From DAMCAP01 sp032059445 (lineage in GTDB: Bacteria > Bacillota > Clostridia > Oscillospirales > Ruminococcaceae), in NCBI GenBank assembly GCA_032059445.1, contig DAMCAP010000019.1, forward strand, positions 1-46,443: a stretch of DNA of 46,443 nucleotides. Direction: 5' to 3'. A model generated the notes under the pieces. That model did no database searches and had not been told where the DNA came from. It saw only the letters and a program-made list of their open reading frames with translations. Numbering within the stretch: position 1 is the first letter of the stretch; each line of letters begins with the position of its first letter. The position numbers and the translations under genes are program-made. Below are positions 35,123 to 42,456 of the stretch, piece after piece.

Positions 35123-35605
35123 TTATACTTTGGCGTATTTATCCCCAAAGACACTAAAGCTCTGGTCTTTCATGGCTGTATTGCTTAGATAACGCTGTAG
35201 GTTGGCATCCTTATTGGTATTGGCTACAGCAATATTCTCGAGCATCTCCCGCTTAAGGCTCTCCATCCTACTTGCAGCTAGAGGGTCGATATTTTGTATG
35301 CGATTGATTACTCCATACATCTCTTGGCTGTGGGTAAAAACTGCTCGCAGCTCAGACCCAAGCTCCCCATAGGCACAGCTGTTTTTAATTGCCTCTCTTA
35401 GCAGCGGGGAGTTATCATGTTGATCACAGAGCTGTGCGATTTTCTCATTTAGCTCGTCGACTTTTGCAATCAGCTCTGCTCTGCCGTCAACCAATGCCTC
35501 GATTTCTTCTACCGAGCAGTCGAGGAGCTTTTGTGTCAGAGCCTCATAATCCAAAAAACAGTTTTTCTTTGCTGTAATCAGCTCTATGACTTCGTGAAGC
35601 GGCAT
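35123..35605 (-). CDS. Probable flagellar export chaperone (FlgN/FliT-like)
   Basis: A 160-residue, mostly helical and charged protein upstream of fliD. Long helices such as VEEIEALVDGRAELIAKVDEL and MESLKREMLENIAVAN suggest the FlgN/FliT type of substrate chaperone, and FliT is the usual partner of FliD. The C-terminal tail (SNTAMKDQSFSVFGDKYAKV) is less structured. Family membership is inferred from size, composition and position. The start ATG at 35605 follows GGAGGG. Confidence 0.6.
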   Translation of the reverse strand: MPLHEVIELITAKKNCFLDYEALTQKLLDCSVEEIEALVDGRAELIAKVDELNEKIAQLCDQHDNSPLLREAIKNSCAYGELGSELRAVFTHSQEMYGVINRIQNIDPLAASRMESLKREMLENIAVANTNKDANLQRYLSNTAMKDQSFSVFGDKYAKV

Positions 35606-35671
35606 GTTAATTCCCTCCGTTTAGGTTTTGTTTATTTTCTTCTACAGCAGCCTGTACAAAAGTGTCAAAAT

Positions 35672-35692
35672 ATTATATCATAAGAATATCGA
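35672..35692 (-). promoter_or_regulatory. Candidate promoter for the FliT-like gene
   Basis: An extended -10 element TGATATAAT (35672-35680) reads on the minus strand about 67 nt before the gene. A few bases upstream, TCGATATT (35685-35692) resembles the sigma-28 -10 boxes of this window, with only TGAT at 14 nt as a -35. Either or both could be used. Confidence 0.4.
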
Positions 35693-35794
35693 CCTATGCT
35701 CTGCTGATCATCACGACACAGTAGCATATCAAATAATTCTTATCTTGCTTATTCCAAAGGTATTTTGCCATACAAAAGAAAGGAGCCCCCAAAC

Positions 35795-36415
35795 ATGTTC
35801 CCCATTCGATTTCCAGCCTTACTCAAAACCGATAAAGACGAAATTTTGGAGGAGGGCATAGCATATATTTCAAAAGAAGATGATAGCGTAGAGTTTACCA
35901 ATGAATTTGTGCCCTTAATGAAGCTGGGTGCTACCGCAAAAATTATCCGTATCGAAAAAGACTACGAGACCCATTGCTTTGAAGGTAGCGTCTACCTCTC
36001 TTCTCGCAACCTGCTGCGGATTACCTCGGTCAATGACTATGTGCTAGAAGATGCCAAAAACATCTGCACCGTCAATACCGCAATCGATACGCTCCTTACC
36101 CCCTATGATCAGGGGATCGCCACCCCCGCCGCCATCATGAATGAAAAGGTCGGGGCAAGCATCCAGTCGGTTTCGATGCAGGAGGTATTGTTTACCTCCT
36201 CTGAAACTCTAAATGTTGGCAATCGATTCTTGCTGAGCATCAATGAGCCCCTAAGCCTAAGGCGGGTAGTGATCGAAATCTATCGATGCATCTTCTTTGG
36301 CAACGGCTCCTTTACCTATCAGTGCAATATCCTCTCCATCAGTGATACTTGCCAGGCAACCCTTAAAGAATTTGTGGATGCCAATCTAAAGCACCAGCAA
36401 AAAGTCTTTAAGTAA
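35795..36415 (+). CDS. PilZ-like protein with degenerate c-di-GMP motifs
   Basis: A 206-residue protein on the strand opposite its neighbours. An N-terminal YcgR-like part is followed by a C-terminal PilZ-like barrel (SIQSVSMQEVLFTSSETLNVGNRFLLSI, then VVIEIYRCIF and FTYQCNILSI). The c-di-GMP-binding RxxxR motif is absent and the (D/N)xSxxG motif is reduced to SVSMQE (residues 125-130). The fold may therefore serve as a protein-binding partner. I chose ATG 35795 because AAAGGAG lies upstream. It converges on csrA with 8 nt between stops. Confidence 0.7.
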   Translation: MFPIRFPALLKTDKDEILEEGIAYISKEDDSVEFTNEFVPLMKLGATAKIIRIEKDYETHCFEGSVYLSSRNLLRITSVNDYVLEDAKNICTVNTAIDTLLTPYDQGIATPAAIMNEKVGASIQSVSMQEVLFTSSETLNVGNRFLLSINEPLSLRRVVIEIYRCIFFGNGSFTYQCNILSISDTCQATLKEFVDANLKHQQKVFK

Positions 36416-36423
36416 TCTCACCT

Positions 36424-36654
36424 TTACATCCCCTTAAGCTGCTGCATCAGCTCCAGCATCTGCTGCTTGGAGCTGCCCTCGGCAGCTTTTTTGTTTGTCT
36501 GCTCGGTCAGCCAAAGCTCCTTGCGCAGGATCCGACAGCTAGAGGGGGCTTCGATTGCAATCTTGATCTTATCTCCTGCTATTTCACTGATGACGATTTC
36601 AATGTCGTCGCCGATGCGGATTGCTTCTCCGACTTTTCGTGACAATACAAGCAT
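36424..36654 (-). CDS. csrA: Carbon storage regulator CsrA, RNA-binding translational repressor
   Basis: CsrA binds GGA-containing mRNA sites and represses flagellin translation in Gram-positive bacteria, countered by FliW. The 76-residue protein begins MLVLSRKVGEAIRIGDDIEI and keeps the EAP core and the conserved Arg in RILRKELW, where His is more usual just before it. The start abuts the fliW stop, so the two are coupled. Two CsrA-type sites are visible in the fliC leader. Confidence 0.95.
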   Translation of the reverse strand: MLVLSRKVGEAIRIGDDIEIVISEIAGDKIKIAIEAPSSCRILRKELWLTEQTNKKAAEGSSKQQMLELMQQLKGM

Positions 36655-37086
36655 CTAGTTCACCCCCGTATCTTGCGGCAGTATACGCTGCCTGATGGGG
36701 TATTCTTCCTCAAGCACGATCTGTGCCGCCAGCTTGGTAAAGGGGTTGATGATAATAGGGCTCTTTAAATTTAATGTGGATTCTTTAAAGTCGGCTGCAA
36801 TTATGGCAATACACCAAGGCACCAGCCCGCCCTTGCCCAATGCAATCTGTATATCACCCGAAATATGCGGTGCATAGCTTGGCACACTGATCAAAGGGTT
36901 GACAAGGATGAAGCAAATCTCCTCGTCTTCGATCGATTGCAGCCATACCAAGTCTTTGCCTATGCTCTCGTCAGACAGCAGCACAAAGCGCCGCAGCTGC
37001 TCAAATCCGTAAATCGGTCTGGCAAACTCCAGCACTTCACTATCTGCTACAGTAATCTCTCCAAAATCTCTGGTCTTTATCGTCAT
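36655..37086 (-). CDS. fliW: Flagellar assembly factor FliW
   Basis: FliW binds CsrA and flagellin, linking flagellin secretion to its translation. The protein carries the family blocks EFARPIYGFEQLRRFVLL, WLQSIEDEEICFILVNP and APHISGDIQIALGK, ending with NPFTKLAAQIVLEEEYPIRQRI. I prefer ATG 37086 (143 residues), 9 nt after AGGAGG; the ATG at 37095 is only 2 nt from it. It is encoded directly upstream of csrA. Confidence 0.95.
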   Translation of the reverse strand: MTIKTRDFGEITVADSEVLEFARPIYGFEQLRRFVLLSDESIGKDLVWLQSIEDEEICFILVNPLISVPSYAPHISGDIQIALGKGGLVPWCIAIIAADFKESTLNLKSPIIINPFTKLAAQIVLEEEYPIRQRILPQDTGVN

Positions 37087-37208
37087 CTCTGCCATTGCCT
37101 CCTATGATTTGATGGTAAGCTTCTGTTTATAAAAAGCCTATAAATTGTGTAAAATCGCTCAAATATAAAATGCCGCAAAAGTGCAGCAAAAGCCCCAACC
37201 AAGACAAG

Positions 37209-37239
37209 CTATGCCAAGTACATAAGCAGTACGGCATAG
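37209..37239 (-). promoter_or_regulatory. Hairpin between DUF6470 gene and fliW
   Basis: CTATGCC and GGCATAG pair, with an inner GTAC/GTAC stem and a 2-nt bulge, in the 182-nt gap before fliW. No clear T-run follows on the minus strand. It may attenuate read-through into fliW-csrA. Confidence 0.45.
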
Positions 37240-37277
37240 GCTGTCAATATCGGCAGGGCTTGATTTATAAAATATTG

Positions 37278-37865
37278 CTACTCCTCGTAGTTGGGGTTTG
37301 CACTGGGGGGCGCATAGATGGGGTCCCCAAGGTACTCAATTGACACGCTGGGGTACTGGGTAATATTCATAGAGATCTTACCGGGGATATACTCCATGGT
37401 GTTTTTTAGCACATGCCATTCATTAAAGATCTTACCCGGCGTATAATCGATGCTTAAGCTCCCCGACTCCCACGAAATATTGGGGCCTACTGCAGGCATA
37501 AAGTGGGTCTCTAGCATCGGCATCGAAGGATAAAAATACTGTGCCATGATGTCAGAAATATCGGCATTTTTGTGGATCTGCATCATCTGGTAGCCCATCT
37601 CCACATATTGGGCAGTGCTTTCCTTCGCGGCCTGCTTTCCGCGTTGAGCTTCCTCCTGTGAGGCGGCCGATACAGTCTTTAAGCCGATGCTATTTTTCAT
37701 ATCTACCGTATCAATCCTGACAGATATGTTTTTTGACTGCATGGTAAGCTGCCCCGGCTCAGTAGTCCTGGTGACACTGGGCTGGGGCTGCTTGATCTCC
37801 AGCTTTGGGCGCTCAACCCGCAGTTCATATTGAATTGGGTTGGTAGTTATTTTAAGTAACTGCAC
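37278..37865 (-). CDS. DUF6470-type flagellar-locus protein
   Basis: A 195-residue protein of the uncharacterised type often encoded between flgL and fliW in Gram-positive flagellar loci. It begins LLKITTNPIQYELRVERPKL, has a central helical part (AQRGKQAAKESTAQYVEMGYQMMQ) and a beta-rich C-terminal half with a repeated YxPGKI pattern (DYTPGKIFNEW, EYIPGKISMNI). The start is GTG behind AAGGAGAGG. Function unknown. Confidence 0.75.
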   Translation of the reverse strand: MQLLKITTNPIQYELRVERPKLEIKQPQPSVTRTTEPGQLTMQSKNISVRIDTVDMKNSIGLKTVSAASQEEAQRGKQAAKESTAQYVEMGYQMMQIHKNADISDIMAQYFYPSMPMLETHFMPAVGPNISWESGSLSIDYTPGKIFNEWHVLKNTMEYIPGKISMNITQYPSVSIEYLGDPIYAPPSANPNYEE

Positions 37866-37895
37866 AATAACACCTCTCCTTCAATCGTTTAGGGC

Positions 37896-38921
37896 TTAAT
37901 TCATAAAGTCAAACAAAGACGGTGGAATCAGCTTAGAGCCCATTTTGAGGGCGACCATCCACGCTGTATTGTATTCTGCGTTGTAGATCGATTCTTCCTC
38001 AAGGCTGATTGTCTCCAATCTTGTCTGCTCTGCTTTAAGGTTAAAGATATCGTTTTCAAAGCGATCTTTCATCTGATCCAAGAAAGAAGTCTTGCTGCCA
38101 ATGTCGGTAATCGACATCAGAAGCTTATCCTTCTGAGTTTTAAGGTCGGCTGTGCGCTGATCGGCAACCGCAGGGTTAACAGGGGGTCTAACGGCGCTTT
38201 CTAGTTCGCTGAGAATATTAAAAATATTCTTGCTTTTGCCGTTTCCATCTACCCCAAATCCAAGCGCATCAAGGCCGGGGGTATTGATCTGAAACGCAGT
38301 CTTTTGATTGACCTGATTGTTGGTCACCACGATGCCAAGGCCAATATCCAGAAACCGATCCATCGACTCCGGTACAGGTACAGGCAAGGATGTAACGGGG
38401 TCAGGGTATACGAAATTGCCGTCGGCATTTTTTGTGATGGTATCTACATCGATACCGTTAAAGTGCAGCTTGCCACCCACCTCGGTAAAAGCACCTGTAC
38501 TATTGTTAGAACTGCCAAATAAGAACTTCTCGCCAAACTTAGAGTTGGCTAGCTGCATGATCTGGCTCTTGATATTTTTGATCTCATTTGCAATGGTTTC
38601 TTTGGCTTCAGCAGAGGTTGAGCCACTCACTGCCTGCAGGAGCTTATCATTTACATTCTCCAGCAGCTTGTTCATCGACATCAAATTGCTCTCCGCCGAA
38701 GAAAGCTCTCCGGTTGCACTGTCGATTACATCTACAAATTTTTCGCTCTTATAAAGGCGCTCTCTGACTGTAAAAGCCTTGGTAGCGGCTGCGGTGTCAT
38801 CCCATACCTTATCAAACTTGCGCCCGGAGCCCATACGTGCATTGGATTGGGCTACATTTCTTATGCTACGGTTTAGACCGTTTAGGTAGTTTCTCGTCAT
38901 CATGCTTTGGGTGATCCTCAT
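37896..38921 (-). CDS. flgL: Hook-filament junction protein FlgL
   Basis: FlgL is the second junction protein between hook and filament. The N-terminus MRITQSMMTRNYLNGLNRS and the C-terminal helical region resemble flagellin. The 341-residue protein has a GEKFLFGSSNNSTGAF block typical of the family. It follows flgK by 32 nt. Confidence 0.94.
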   Translation of the reverse strand: MRITQSMMTRNYLNGLNRSIRNVAQSNARMGSGRKFDKVWDDTAAATKAFTVRERLYKSEKFVDVIDSATGELSSAESNLMSMNKLLENVNDKLLQAVSGSTSAEAKETIANEIKNIKSQIMQLANSKFGEKFLFGSSNNSTGAFTEVGGKLHFNGIDVDTITKNADGNFVYPDPVTSLPVPVPESMDRFLDIGLGIVVTNNQVNQKTAFQINTPGLDALGFGVDGNGKSKNIFNILSELESAVRPPVNPAVADQRTADLKTQKDKLLMSITDIGSKTSFLDQMKDRFENDIFNLKAEQTRLETISLEEESIYNAEYNTAWMVALKMGSKLIPPSLFDFMN

Positions 38922-38953
38922 GGCTGACCTCCTCTATCTTTACTTGGCTTAGG

Positions 38954-40444
38954 TTATCTACCCACCAGCCCAGTTCTATTGATCAATATATCCAGTGCTT
39001 CATCCAGTGCTGTCATCAGCCTAGAGCAGGCTTGATACGCCTTCTGCTGGAGCATCAGATTCGTTGCTTCTTCATCATAGTTTACGCCCGACACAGAGTC
39101 CCTTCGGGAGAGCAGCTCGTCGGCTATGCCTGCGGTAGTTTCATAGCGATCATAGTAAAACTTCTGCTCCTGACCGATCGAAGCATTATAAAATGTCACG
39201 TACTCGTTAAAGGATCCAAAAAACTCTCCGTCTATTTCGCCTTCGGCGGGGAATTTTAAGTCTTTGTCAAATACTGCAATCATCTGCTCGATATAGGTGT
39301 TGTTGTAGCCGTCGCCACCCTTTAGGTCGGTAATAATATAGGCAGGGCTCTTTGACCACTGGTCACTGATCTCGATGTTGCCGGCGCCGATCGGGTATGC
39401 ATCAGAAGATGAAAACAAGGTCTTATAGCTGCCGTCAGCTGATTCCATAATGTTGTTAAAGGTATTTGCGAAGGTCCGGGCAAAAGCATTAATTTTATCT
39501 TTATAGTATAAAATACCCTTTTCATATCCTTGATAGGGCGGCTTAGCGTTGGACCCTCGGCCATTGATCAGATCAGTAGAGGCCTTAAGAGAGCCGGTAG
39601 TTAGGCGGATGCCGTCGCCGGTACTCTGCCAATTGACCGATACAGTGCCGTCATTGTTTTCTACCATCAGCACTGTTTCATGGGTTCCGTTGCCCACCAC
39701 CTGATGACCGTTCATCTCTACATTAACAGTACCGTCATTTTGAGAGGTCACACGGATATCACCATACTTTGATAGCTCATCTAGTAGCAGATTTCGCTGA
39801 TCCAGAAGCTCATTTGGCCCATAGTTGCCGCTGCCCGCAGGCCCCGAAAGCCGCAAATCCTTGCTGATGGTGGTGTTAAGATTGTTGACGCTTTCAAGTA
39901 TACGGTTGACTTCATTGATGTCGATGTTGAGATCAAACTTCTGCTGGGCAGCTACATCATTGAGCTTGGTATCAAACTGATTGAGTAGCTGGGTTAAGTT
40001 TTTTGCTGCGGTTGTTACGATATTTGCATGGGTTACCTGGTCCTTGTTGCTTTGCAGGTCTTTAAGCGATTGCCACATGCCCTTTATGGCATTTCCCAGA
40101 CCCTTACCGCCCACTTCATCAAGAGCATTGCCGATATCTTCAATGATTGCGGCAGCCTGATCAAAGTATGCCGCATCGCTAAATTCCTCACGAAACCGCT
40201 TATCGAGAAAGCTGTCACGCACCTGCGCGATACCATTTATCATGACACCCTCACCTGCCAGGGATATACGGCTGTTGCCAAACTTATCTCCTGAGTTAAA
40301 GGCCACCGACACCTGATCCACACGCTGGCGTGTGTAACCGGGGGTATCGATGTTGGTCATATTTTGCCCTGTTATATCAAGACCTTTTTGGAAGGTCACC
40401 AATCCTCTTCGTGCTGTTTCAAAGCCCATAAAAGTCGGCCTCAT
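38954..40444 (-). CDS. flgK: Hook-filament junction protein FlgK
   Basis: FlgK is the first junction protein. The 496-residue protein has ARRGLVTFQKGLDITGQNM and NIDTPGYTRQRVDQ at the N-terminus and LMLQQKAYQACSRLMTALDE near the C-terminus. It follows flgN by 26 nt and precedes flgL. Confidence 0.95.
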   Translation of the reverse strand: MRPTFMGFETARRGLVTFQKGLDITGQNMTNIDTPGYTRQRVDQVSVAFNSGDKFGNSRISLAGEGVMINGIAQVRDSFLDKRFREEFSDAAYFDQAAAIIEDIGNALDEVGGKGLGNAIKGMWQSLKDLQSNKDQVTHANIVTTAAKNLTQLLNQFDTKLNDVAAQQKFDLNIDINEVNRILESVNNLNTTISKDLRLSGPAGSGNYGPNELLDQRNLLLDELSKYGDIRVTSQNDGTVNVEMNGHQVVGNGTHETVLMVENNDGTVSVNWQSTGDGIRLTTGSLKASTDLINGRGSNAKPPYQGYEKGILYYKDKINAFARTFANTFNNIMESADGSYKTLFSSSDAYPIGAGNIEISDQWSKSPAYIITDLKGGDGYNNTYIEQMIAVFDKDLKFPAEGEIDGEFFGSFNEYVTFYNASIGQEQKFYYDRYETTAGIADELLSRRDSVSGVNYDEEATNLMLQQKAYQACSRLMTALDEALDILINRTGLVGR

Positions 40445-40470
40445 GCTGCAACCTCCTGTCGGCTAAATCA

Positions 40471-40929
40471 TTATATTTTGGTGGTCAAAAATGCTCCTGT
40501 GGCTGTGCTGGTTTTATCGGCATCCTCGGTATAGCCATAGCCCTGCTGGCCTGCATCCAGATCAAGGATCTCCTTAGCATAGTCCATCGCCTTTTGATTG
40601 GCAAAGCGGATGCTCATTACAGCAGAAGAGATTCTTTCAAAAACCTCTTGCAGCCGCTCTGTATAGTCACTGTCACATACCGCCAAGATCTGCCGGAAGG
40701 TCATGGAGCCAAAGCCGATCTCCTGCTGGAGGCTGATGCGCTTTTTTTCGAGGCTCTCTATAGCCATCACCGCTGCTTGCTGCTCCGAGATAGATTTCTC
40801 AAGCTGCTTATAGCTGCCGGCCACCAAGGTAGCCAGCTTTACATCCTGAGCTTTTTGCACCTCTTCCAGCTTAAGAGCGTATTTAAGCAGAAACTCATAT
40901 AGCTTGTGGGTCGAACTGCTATCCTGCAT
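40471..40929 (-). CDS. flgN: Flagellar export chaperone FlgN
   Basis: A 152-residue helical protein in the position of FlgN, the chaperone of FlgK and FlgL. It has long helices (FLLKYALKLEEVQKAQDVKL, EKKRISLQQEIGFGSMTFRQ) and a polar C-terminal tail. It lies 1 nt after flgM and immediately before flgK. The call rests on fold type and the conserved flgM-flgN-flgK-flgL order. Confidence 0.82.
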   Translation of the reverse strand: MQDSSSTHKLYEFLLKYALKLEEVQKAQDVKLATLVAGSYKQLEKSISEQQAAVMAIESLEKKRISLQQEIGFGSMTFRQILAVCDSDYTERLQEVFERISSAVMSIRFANQKAMDYAKEILDLDAGQQGYGYTEDADKTSTATGAFLTTKI

Positions 40930-40930
40930 C

Positions 40931-41257
40931 TTATCTTACTTCCTTTGTATAACTGTTGAATTTATCCAGCATGGCATCGGCGATGCTGCTTGCCGAAGCG
41001 TCATATTGCTTGCTTTCGATCATTTCACGAAGCCTTGCGATCTTGACGGCAGAATCCTCCTGCATGACTTCGGCGGCAATATCAGAAGTGATTCGCTGCA
41101 ATTTTTTCTCTCGAATACCCTCCTTGCTGATGGATACAGTATCCATCTTCACGCCGGCTGCTCGCTCTGCCTGTGGCGCTGCTCCACCCTTTGCTACAGG
41201 TTTGTTTCTATTGTTGGAGTTATAAATGCTGTAAATATTGGCGGGTGTTATTTTCAT
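40931..41257 (-). CDS. flgM: Anti-sigma-28 factor FlgM
   Basis: FlgM binds sigma-28 and is exported once the hook is complete. I chose ATG 41257 (MKITPANIYSIYNSN, 108 residues) because AGGAGTGA lies upstream; a longer frame from 41359 is unsupported. The family pattern is a disordered N-terminal half and a helical C-terminal half that binds sigma (EDSAVKIARLREMIESKQYDA, then SIADAMLDKFNS). A sigma-28-type promoter lies about 80 nt upstream, which would give autoregulation. Confidence 0.9.
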   Translation of the reverse strand: MKITPANIYSIYNSNNRNKPVAKGGAAPQAERAAGVKMDTVSISKEGIREKKLQRITSDIAAEVMQEDSAVKIARLREMIESKQYDASASSIADAMLDKFNSYTKEVR

Positions 41258-41338
41258 ATGGCTCACTCCTATCAAGATCGTGTAAGCTAAAAGAGCAAAT
41301 CTGCTCACCGTTTGGTTATTTCCAAACCCTATATTATT

Positions 41339-41365
41339 AATATCGAACTCATTAGGCAAAAATTA
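41339..41365 (-). promoter_or_regulatory. Sigma-28-type promoter for the flgM operon
   Basis: TAAT, a 15-nt spacer and TCGATATT on the minus strand, upstream of flgM-flgN-flgK-flgL-DUF6470-fliW-csrA. Confidence 0.6.
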
Positions 41366-41431
41366 AGTCTCAATCTATGTAGCTTAGCTATGCATTTAGG
41401 TTATAACTGCTGAATTCATTTAGATATCCTG

Positions 41432-41462
41432 CAAAAAATAACCCGTGGGTCGCCCCACGGAT
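41432..41462 (-). terminator. Rho-independent terminator after cheV
   Basis: CCGTGGG (41443-41449) pairs with CCCACGG (41454-41460) around a 4-nt loop. On the minus strand the stem is followed by TTATTTTTTG. It lies 12 nt after the cheV stop. Confidence 0.85.
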
Positions 41463-41473
41463 TATTATTCTGC

Positions 41474-42376
41474 TTATAAAGCCAAAGCTACTTCGTCAAT
41501 TGTGGCGATTAGCTCATCGAGCTCCTGCCGACTTAGTGCTGCTTTTACACCAAGCTTTTCACAGGCATCAAGCTGCTCATCGGTAAAGCTGTTGTTGACT
41601 GCGATAACAGGCAAGTCTACGAAGTATGGATCTTCCTTCAAGGCCTTTACCAGACTAGTGCCATCAAGCCTTGGCATATCGATCCCGGTAATAATACACC
41701 CTACACGAAAAGGATGCTCACTATCTTTTAAAGACTGCAGGTAGTCGTAAAGCTCACTACCGTCATCAAAAACGCTGACGTTGACAAATCGCGCCGAAGA
41801 GAGCTTTTTGGTGATGGCCTTGGTCAGGTATTTAGAGTCGTGAGCAAGCAAAACTTCTCGGTCATCTTCCTCACGGTTTTGCAGGTACTCTCCGAGATGG
41901 TCCTCCGATACAGGGGCAACCTCTTTGATGATCTTATCAAAATCCAGCAGTGTCACCAGATGCTCCTTGAAATCAACGATACCATCTACGATACCCACAT
42001 TGCCATAGATCAGCTTATCGGGCCGTTGAATGCTGTCTTCACTAACCATACCCATACCCAGCACCTTATGCACCCGAAACGCTACACTGCCCTCATCTCC
42101 CGACGAGACGATAAAGAGCTCATGATCTCGGTCTTCGCTGGGGGCTTTTTTGAGATATTTGGGAAGATCAATTACAGTGATAACGGTATCCCTCGGCTTA
42201 AATACTCCCTCCACACAGCTATGGGTGTGGGGGATGCCATCCACCTTGTGACTGATCATGATTTCCTGCACCTTGGCAGCCCTTACTCCGAAGGCTTCAC
42301 CTGCAATGCTAAACTCCATGATCTGGACTAGATCCTGCTCTTGATCTTCTTGATATATACTGCTGTAATACTCCAT
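41474..42376 (-). CDS. cheV: Chemotaxis coupling protein CheV with a degenerate receiver domain
   Basis: CheV couples receptors to CheA through a CheW domain and normally adapts by phosphorylation of a C-terminal receiver. The CheW-like domain (about 15-155) is normal: FSIAGEAFGVRAAKVQEIM, GIPHTHSCVEGVFKPRDTVI. In the receiver domain (about 174-295) the key positions have changed. The acidic pair reads His179-Asp180, the phospho-acceptor position is Gly231 (in IITGIDMP), the Ser/Thr position is Asn (VNNS, 260-263), and the Lys position is Arg283 (LSRQE). It is therefore probably not phosphorylated. The 300-residue protein starts behind AGGAGGG, 80 nt after the MCP, and ends in a terminator. 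Confidence 0.93.
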   Translation of the reverse strand: MEYYSSIYQEDQEQDLVQIMEFSIAGEAFGVRAAKVQEIMISHKVDGIPHTHSCVEGVFKPRDTVITVIDLPKYLKKAPSEDRDHELFIVSSGDEGSVAFRVHKVLGMGMVSEDSIQRPDKLIYGNVGIVDGIVDFKEHLVTLLDFDKIIKEVAPVSEDHLGEYLQNREEDDREVLLAHDSKYLTKAITKKLSSARFVNVSVFDDGSELYDYLQSLKDSEHPFRVGCIITGIDMPRLDGTSLVKALKEDPYFVDLPVIAVNNSFTDEQLDACEKLGVKAALSRQELDELIATIDEVALAL

Positions 42377-42415
42377 CTACAACCCTCCTGACTACAACAG
42401 GCTTTTTGCGCACAT

Positions 42416-42443
42416 GGCTGCCGCAGGATTCCCCGCAGCAGCC
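42416..42443 (-). promoter_or_regulatory. Hairpin between the MCP gene and cheV
   Basis: GGCTGC-type arms pair over about 12 bp with two G-U pairs and a loop of about 4 nt. No T-run follows on the minus strand, so it is more likely an attenuator or mRNA-processing structure than a full terminator. Confidence 0.5.
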
Positions 42444-42456
42444 CTCAATTTAAGCC

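Noticed and set aside
37247..37254. Perfect sigma-28 -10 box GCCGATAT upstream of fliW (minus strand)
   Set aside because: No TAAA-like -35 lies 14-16 nt upstream.
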